Assembly: GCF_000247695.1 (NCBI RefSeq)
Contig: NW_004624881.1
Location: forward strand, 2,590,547-2,654,546
Reading direction: 5' to 3'
From: Heterocephalus glaber
Lineage: Eukaryota; Chordata; Mammalia; Rodentia; Bathyergidae
DNA: 64,000 nt
Part shown: piece by piece, positions 56,880 to 64,000 of the stretch
Position numbering within the stretch: position 1 is the first letter of the stretch
Layout: every line of letters begins with the position of its first letter
Program-made: the position numbers and the translations under genes
The notes under the pieces: model-generated
Database searches by the model: none
Told to the model about the DNA's origin: nothing
The model's input: the letters and a program-made list of their open reading frames with translations, nothing else

Positions 56880-59730
56880 AGCAGCGAGGAGAAAGCCTTT
56901 AAGGGAAAGACATGTGGGTTTCTAGGACAGCAGAAACAGGTGATTTATTTTGAAGTGTACGTCTTGGAGTCATTTCTGTGAGAAGAAATGAATGATATTT
57001 TGTGCTGAGCATGATGACAAGCCAGTGCCATGCCATGGTCGTAGGTATGTGTCTAGATGACATACTGGGTGCTTGGGTTCTGTGGAGAGCTGGGGAATAG
57101 GAGCATGGAATAGAGTAGTCAGCAGAGAGTAGGCATAGCTGGAGACCACTCTGGATCTGAGAAAACAAAGCCTTGTGTCCTGGAGGCCTGGCACATCAGC
57201 ACAGTTGGCTTCCTATGAGGCATAAGGCAGTGTCTCATGAATCATTCTCTCCATTCCCCTTTGTGCAGTGACTGCTGCATGTAGGCTCTTAGCACATCTA
57301 CTGATGAAACAAACCAAATATTAGACTTAGAAATATGTAATGGCCCAAGATAACAAGCTGTGGGCAGATGTTTTAAAAATCAGTCTTAAATGTATGTGCC
57401 CCTGTGTTCTTATAGAACATAAGAGAATGGGGAGGGATTTGTTTTCTCCCAGGTTTAAATTCTGAGGAAGAAAGGTACCAGCATTTCTTTCAGGGAAAAG
57501 TGAAAGTATTGCATTTCCAATAGCAAGTAATGAACACAATGAATGTTTTAAGTTTATATATTCCATGACAGTGTTGCTTTGACAGATTTTTATGATTGCA
57601 TTTAGATTTTCTGCTCTATATATTTGAGATCAGAGCATTATAAAGATGGTTTTATGGCAATTACTACAACTATTTCTTTTTATATTGAGAATTGTTATTT
57701 CAGTGGTCATAGGAGATTGTAGATGCATTCACATTGTTGTATATCTGAGACTGGAAACACTGACGATCTGGAAATAAGTTAAAATGGAGAATCTGTTTCC
57801 AAGATCCCTAACAATTTTCTATTTTTGGGTTTGGAACTTTATTTAAGGATCAGAATTATATGAAACCTGACCCTCTTACTAACATTCCATCACAGAGAAT
57901 AAAATTTCTGTATCTCCATGGTGTCTCTAACATTAGTGTCTTCTGCACATTGTCAAAATATATATGAAGCTAAAAGAAACCTTCATAATATAGGACATGA
58001 CATATGTAAGTGTAGCAAGTACAGGGTGTGAATTTATTTTAGAAAATTTACAGGTATACACAGATTTAGAAAATATTATACACAATCAACCCAAGACAAT
58101 AAGCTGAAGTTTTGTCTGAGCTTCAGGTAGTTGAGTCCCAGCAACTTCATAGGAGAGCTGTAGGTGTGAACTAACTGAACTTTCAGTGTTCAGCTCATAG
58201 TAGGTCCTCAATACAATTTAATCTCCATTGTCCATTCTAGATTTTAAACATAAGGCCCCAGCTCCCAAGAAATGCATTGTGTTTTGTACAGACACAGTCT
58301 TCATGAGGAACACACTGGAATTCTAAGAGGTTCACAGTGTGTCTCTTTACATTATAAGTTTACTAGATTTTCCAGTTTGTTATGAATTCTGTATACTCAA
58401 AAGCAGAAGAGGCTGGCTTATGATAGTAAAACTGCATCTCCAAAATATCTCCCTTACCTAGATCTAACAAAATCTACCCAGGTCATTAACATCATTCAGA
58501 CTCACCTTCTGTGAACTGAGTTTGCATATTGAGAGGAGAAACCATTCTCTGCTTATGGTCCATTCGATGTCTTAAAATCTTTAAGTAGCAAGTGGTGCTC
58601 ACATGGTGGCCAGGCAATGGAAGTAGATAATGTCACTTGTCAGCAGGCCCTGCATTAAATTAAAACTATTTCCTAACATGAGAAAGCTTTCTTTATCTGC
58701 CAAAATCACTGAAAAAATTACCAATTACAAGTTGTAACAGTGCCTCACATTTCCTGCCTCTGATCACTTAGGTCCAAATTGGAAAATAACTTTCTCCTCT
58801 TTTGTGAAATAGTTGGATACATATTTAGTTAAAACTTCTTCCTTCAGTATTTCCTTGTTCAAGTAAAAGCAGAGTAAGATGCTTCTAACTCAATGCCCTC
58901 AGGTTCTACTGATGGGAAGTAGGAGGACCGATTGCTATATTAGATGCAGAATGTTATATCATCAGCCTGTCAATAGCCCCCTTTTTGTTCTAATTGATCC
59001 CCAGTGTCCAATTCCACAGGGACCAAACCTCACCACTGGACTGTGATATTTTGGAGATAAGCCAGTTCAGAACTTAGAGCCGCTAGCCAATGTAATCAAC
59101 TCTTCTGCATTCAATAACTACCCAGAATTAGACTAAAGAGGAATGACTTTGATTATTGCAGAAAAAGATTGAAGGATTAGAGAGATGATAGATGTTGTTT
59201 ATTGAAATCTCCACAGTTTGTAACTGATCTAAGTATTAAAGAGTCTGGGAAACACTTCAGCTAAATACAGGAGGATCTAGTAAGAAAGTTTCCTCTGTCC
59301 TAGTAAGTTTCTAGAGAAATTCATTGAGAGCTAAATTTAATTAGACTTTGACAAAATACTTTCTTCTATTTGTGGAGGGGTATTCACTTAACTTATGAAA
59401 ATGTTATTCTAATCAACAATACTATTGGGTTGAAGAGTTTAGATTTTTGGATAAAATGAGTAGTTAGACTTAAAAAGAAGTGTCTAACTCATTAAAATCA
59501 GCACTAAGAATCAGATTTGGTAAATTAGTGAAAATAGTTTGTGCCCAACTCTATACAACTGAACTAATAGGCCAGATGATGTAGGAGCAAATTGGGAGAA
59601 AGTGTGCCAAAGTTTTGTGTATTCTCTTTTGCAGGAGCAATAATGAGTATATCTTGGGATCAATGTCTGTCCCATTAAGTCCAAATATTGGACAACCAGA
59701 GACTTATATCTTGAAGTTATTTTTCATATT
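56880..59730. other. Intergenic, nothing recognised
   Basis: Long AT-rich stretch without identifiable gene, SINE or LINE. Open frames at 56,899-57,194 and 57,327-57,566 carry no recognisable motif. Confidence 0.45.
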
Positions 59731-59734
59731 TATT

Positions 59735-60130
59735 TCGGTATTGTGTTATGAATCACTTTTACATCACTGAGAAATATCCAACACTCAAAATTTAAAAGAG
59801 GAGAGGCTTATTTGGCTCTAAATTTCCAATGAACTCAGTCTTCAGTCAGCTGCATCTAAGGCAGAAATGCATGTTTCAAGGGGATGGCAGAGGAAAGCTG
59901 CTCAAATGATGGCAGTCAGGAAGCAGGAAGTGAGAAGGGAGGAGCTCTAAGTGAATCCAACCTTCCAGGTCCTTGCCCCAGTGACCACATCCACCCAGGA
60001 CCCACATCATGAGGCCACATTCACCCATGAACACATCGGTGAATTAATCATCTGATGCATACTGTTCCTCCATAAACCAATTGCCTTTCAAAGACCCCTC
60101 CCCAGCTCCTCTGACTGTGAGACTTCTGGG
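59735..60130 (+). repeat. Unclassified old interspersed repeat (family R1, copy 4)
   Basis: 'gaggagaggcttatttggct', 'agtcttcagtcagctgcatc', 'gatggcagaggaaagctgct', 'gaagcaggaagtgagaaggg', 'aggacccacatcatgaggcc', then 'catctgatgcat' and 'aaagacccctccccagctcc'. The best preserved of the four copies. This layout is common to a widespread mammalian repeat, but I cannot name it safely. Confidence 0.5.
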
Positions 60131-60299
60131 GAACATTTTATCTAAACTAGGCAGTTGTGATATTTTATCATGGGATGAGAGGACAAAATACAATCTAAAA
60201 ACAGTAAAAATGCCTGTAATGGAAACATAATAAAGTAAACACTTGACAAATGAGGTCTTTTTTATTAGTTGTATAATTTTATTTTTTGAAGCAAAATTT

Positions 60300-60840
60300 T
60301 TTTCTTAAATTCTTTTTATTGGTACATTTTAGGTATACAATATATTTACATTTCTCATTGGGAACTTGTACCTTTATATGATGCATCTTGGTTCTTATTT
60401 TTTCCCCATTCCTAGCCCTCCCTTCATCCCCTCCACCCTTCCCTATTTACAAAGACTTTATTTCCATTTTTTCCATTGTTCAGCATTTTTCCTTTCCCTT
60501 CTTCCCTTTGCCCTGACCCTCCCATTACCCCTACCACTTTGGACCTTTTCTTCTTATTTTGCAATATCAACTGGTCTTTCTAAATATTGGTACATGTTAG
60601 GTATACAATATAATGACATACTTCATTGGAAATATGCAACTTTACATAATCTCTCTTGGTTCTTATTTTTCACCCTTGCCCAGACCTCCCTTCAATGCCT
60701 CCATCCCTCCCTATTTACAAAGATTTTATTCCTACTTTTCCATTTTCTCATATTAATTACATTCCCTTCTTTCCATTCCCCTAGCCATCCCACTTCCTTC
60801 CCTTTTGCCAATTTTATTCTTATTTCGCATTACTTATTAT
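60300..60840 (-). repeat. LINE 3'UTR, two tandem copies
   Basis: Copies at about 60,300-60,575 and 60,585-60,840, each with 'attggtacat(t/g)ttaggtatacaatat' and the C/T-rich 'cttccctatttacaaagact' block on the plus strand. Same tandem layout as at 18,926-19,290. Confidence 0.82.
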
Positions 60841-60941
60841 AGGTTTTAGTCCTTATTTACACTTTCAGTTGCTCACACCAGAGAAGCTATTTGGTATTTA
60901 TACATGTGTGTCCTATTTATTTCACTTAAGAGTATTGTCTT

Positions 60942-61026
60942 GGGGCCAGGGATTTAGCTCAGTGGTTCTGGCGCCTGCCTCGCAAGCCCAAGGTCCAGAG
61001 TTTGATACACTGTACCCACCCCCCGA
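60942..61026 (+). mobile_element. ID SINE within the LINE-1
   Basis: 'ggggccagggatttagctca', 'ctgcctcgcaagcccaaggt', 'agagtttgatacactgtacc' (B-box with changes), and a short C/A tail. Interrupts the region between the LINE-1 3'UTR and the end of ORF2. 'aagagtat' occurs on both sides, but not directly adjacent on the left. Confidence 0.88.
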
Positions 61027-61104
61027 AAAGAGTATAACCTCAATGTGCATCCATTTAGCAAAAATGTCTCTAATTTCTCATTTTTAGGTCTGAGTAGTAC
61101 TCCA

Positions 61105-64000
61105 TTTTATTTAAAAAAAACACATTTTCTTTATCAAGTCTCCAGTTGATGGCCATTTAGGCTGTTTCCAAGTTTTAGTTATCATTGCAAACTGTGTTGC
61201 TATGAACATGGGTGCACATGTATCACTGTGGTATGATTCTTTTAATTCTTTGGGGAGGATAACCAATAGGGGAATAAGTAGGTCAAATGGGACTTCCAGT
61301 CCTAGTTCTTTCAGGTATCTCCATACTGCTTTCCACAGTGGTTGCACCAGTCTACACGCCTACCAGGAGTGGAGCAGGGTGCGTCTTTCCCTACAGCCCT
61401 GCCAGCATTTGATATTGGTTGATTTCATGATAGCAGCCATTCATTCTGGAATGAGGTAGAATCTCAGCATTGTTTTCATTTGCATCTCTCGAATGACCAG
61501 TGATGTTGAACATTTTTTCATGTATTTATTTGCTATTTCTACTTCTTTGTCTGAGAAATGTCTGTTCATTTCAGATGCCCATTTTTGGATTGGGTCTTTA
61601 AATTTGGGAGATCTGATCGTTTTAAGTTCTTTATAGATTCGAGATAGTAGACCTTTGTCTGAGGAAGAGCAGGTGAAGATTTTTTCCCACATTGTGGATT
61701 GTCTCTTCACACTGCTGGTGGTTTCTCTTGCTGTGCAGAAACCTTTTAATAAGAAGAGATCCCACATGATGGTTGTGCTAGTTCATGGACAACTGAGGTT
61801 TTGTTCATAAAATCTTTTCCTACACCAATGTCTTCAAGAGTTCTACCTAACTTCTGTTCCAGCCGGTTCAGTATTTCTATTTTAGTATTTAGATCTTTAA
61901 TCCATTTTAATTTTAATTTAGTGCATGGCAAGAGATACAGGTCTAGTTTTAATCTTTGGCAAGTGGAAACCCAATTTTTCCTGCACCATTTATTAAAGAG
62001 GCTATCTTTCCCCCAGTGAGGGTGTTTGGCTCCTTTATCGAAGATGAGATGGCTGAGTGTGTCTGGTGTTGATTCTGCATCTTCTAGCCTGTTCCACTGG
62101 TCCTCAGGTCTGTTTCTTTGCCAGTACCATGCTATTTTTATCACAGTAGCTTTGTGGTATAGTTGGAAGTTAGGGATTCTGATACCCCCTGCCATGTCTC
62201 TGTTACCTAGAATTGCTTTTGCTATTCTGGGTCTCTTCTTGTTCCAAATGAATTTTTGGATTGTTTTCTCAAGGTCCATAAAGTATGATGCTAGGATTTC
62301 AATTGGAATTGCATTGAATCTATATAGCAGTTTTGGAAGTATGGCCATTTTCACTATGCTAATCCTTCCTAACCAGGAGCAGTGGATCTCTGTCCATTTT
62401 CTGATGTCATCTTCAATCTCTCTTTTCAGAGTGCTATAGTTTTCAGAGAAGAGGTCTTTTATTTCTTTTGTTAGGTTGATTCCTAGGTTTTTCAGTTTTA
62501 TTGATGCTATTGTGACAGGAATTATTTGCCCTATTTCTCTCTCAGTGATTTTGTTATTAATGTAGAGGAAAGCTATTTTTGTATATTGACCTTGTAACCA
62601 GCTACTTTACTGAAGTTGGTTAAGTCTAGAAGACGTGGTGGAGTTTTTTGGATCTTCTATATACACTAGCATGTCATCTGAAAATAATGACAATTTGACT
62701 TCATTTCCTATATTTATTATTTTTATTTCTTTCTCTTTTCTAATTGCTGTAGCTAATGTTTCCAAAACTATATTGAACAAGAGTAGTGATAGTGGACATC
62801 CTTGTCTTGTTCCTGAGTTTAGTGTGAAGGATTTCAGTTTTTGACCATTTAGTATGATACTGTCTGCTGGTTTTTCATAGATGGCTTTTATCAGTTTGAG
62901 GTAGAGACCATGTATTCCAATTTAGGATTTTTAATCATAAATGCATGTTGGATTTTGTCAAATGCTTTTTTTGCATTTATGGAGATAATCATATGATTTT
63001 TGTTCTTGGCACTATTGATATTGTGTATTACATTGATTGATTTGCATATATTGAACCATCCCTGCATCCCTGGGATGAATCCCACTTGATCAGGGTGTAT
63101 GATCTTCTAGATGATCGTCTGCATTCTATTTGCCAATATCTTATTAAGGATTTTTGCATCTATGTTCATTAGTGAGACTGGCCTAAAGTCCTCCTTTTCA
63201 CTTGGGTCTTTTTCTGTTTTGGGCATCAAGATGATGCTTGCTTCCAGGAATGAATTTGGGAGTATTGCTTCACTTTCAATTTCATTGTTGTGTTTAAACA
63301 GTAATGACAGTAGTTTCTCTCTAAATGTCTTACAGAATTCAGCAGTGAAGCCATCAGGGCCCAGTCTTTTCTTACGTGATAATTTTTGTATTACATTTTC
63401 AATTTCATTGGCTGATATTGGGTTTTTTAGAATTTTTAAGTCATCTTTGTTCAACTTTGGTAATTCGTATGTATCCAGGAATCTGTCCATTTCTTCTGTG
63501 TTTTCCATCTTATTGGCATATAGGTTCTGGAAGTAGGTATTTATCATCCTCTGGACTTCTGCTAGGTCTTTTGTAATTTCACCCTTTGCATTCCAAATTG
63601 CATGGATTTGGGCCTTTTCTTTCCTTTTTCTGATAACATTGGCTAAGGTTTTGTCAATTTTGTTGACTCTTTCTAAGAAACAACTTTTGGCTTCATTGAT
63701 TATTTGTATCATTCTCTTAGTCTCCATTGCATTGATATCCTCTCTGATCTTTATAATTTCCTCCCTTGTATGAGGTTTTGCTTTGTCCAGCTCTTCTTCT
63801 TCTTCAAGCTTGAGGTTCACCATCAGGTTATTTAGTTGGGCTCATTCAGTTTTCCTAATATGAGTATTCACTGCTATGTATTTCCCTTGTACAAGTGCTT
63901 TCATTGTGTCCCATAGATTCCGATATGTTGTATTGTCATTGTCATTTAATTGAAGGAATTGTCTGATTTCTTCTTTAATTTCCTCTGTGAACCATTGGTT
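61105..64000 (-). pseudogene. LINE-1 ORF2 (reverse transcriptase), broken
   Basis: ORF2p carries endonuclease and reverse-transcriptase activity. From the window edge, RT sequence reads open at 63,823-63,107 (LGPDGFTAEFCKTF, ILMPKTEKDP, FRPVSLMNIDAKILNKILAN), then 63,085-62,891 ([11 protein letters not shown]). The catalytic site near 62,680 reads FSDDM where FADDM is usual. The thumb and C-terminal parts follow at 62,354-61,746 (ATVIKIAWYWQRNRPEDQWN), 61,767-61,441 ([32 protein letters not shown]) and 61,347-61,111 (the C-terminal segment with PLWKAVWRYLKELG). At least two frame changes and several stops, including one near 63,838. The endonuclease domain is outside the window. Confidence 0.92.

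Larger units (their letters stand above)
60285..64000 (-). mobile_element. LINE-1 (ORF2 and 3' end), running off the window
   Basis: A minus-strand LINE-1 with recognisable ORF2 from the window edge to about 61,100 and the shared polypurine 3'UTR at 60,840-60,300 (present twice in tandem). The 5' part with ORF1 lies beyond 64,000. Carries an ID at 60,942. Better preserved than the L1M-type copies at 12.8 and 53.9 kb. Confidence 0.9.

Noticed and set aside
62026..62439. A 137-codon plus-strand frame rich in hydrophobic residues
   Set aside because: It is the antisense of LINE-1 ORF2. The same holds for the plus-strand frame at 63,111-63,536.

Overview
This is nuclear DNA of a placental mammal, almost certainly a rodent. 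It is AT-rich and gene-poor, full of decayed LINE-1 copies, with repeated tRNA-derived SINEs of the rodent ID type (A-box and B-box visible) and one 7SL/B1-like+ID composite. The SINE spectrum suggests a non-murid rodent (beaver or kangaroo-rat type), but that is inference. The only protein genes with a native character are olfactory receptors: an OR14-type/OR2-type mixture like the OR2/OR14 cluster on human 1q44.

Layout: 1-3,052 and about 14,985-18,020 are two diverged copies of one segmental duplication, each carrying a minus-strand OR14-like receptor. The first is frameshifted; the second is full length with a single in-frame TAG. Between them lie a degraded class II (betaretrovirus-like) endogenous retrovirus on the minus strand (about 7.1-9.1 kb), a 45-bp minisatellite and an old LINE-1 (12.8-15.1 kb). 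At 21.7-24.9 kb is a second class II ERV with primer-binding site, leader splice donor, gag start, two broken zinc knuckles and a dUTPase-like stretch on the plus strand, but a protease fragment on the opposite strand. An OR2-family pseudogene is at 27.5-28.4 kb.

The most interesting part is 33.8-51 kb. A processed, 5'-truncated MCL1 retrocopy (33.8-41.0 kb) is split in its 3'UTR by a 3.8-kb retroelement flanked by a perfect 16-bp target duplication. That element reads (minus strand): about 64-bp tandem 5' monomers, an L1-type ORF1, then an old L1 ORF2 fragment in ANTISENSE orientation, then a polypurine 3'UTR like that of the local LINE-1s. A second copy at 47.3-50.9 kb (plus strand) has the same ORF1/antisense-ORF2/3'UTR order, so the arrangement is a family property: an ORF1-only, half-L1-like (HAL1-like) composite retrotransposon with no sense ORF2. 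The second copy holds a solo LTR and a nested 3' fragment of the same family.

At 43.9-44.9 kb is another OR2 pseudogene, and at 52,581-53,519 (minus) the one intact gene in the window, a 312-residue OR2L-like receptor. The right end is an old plus-strand L1 (53.9-56 kb), unidentified DNA, and a younger minus-strand LINE-1 with ORF2 that runs off the edge at 64,000. No CRISPR, rRNA or functional tRNA gene was seen.
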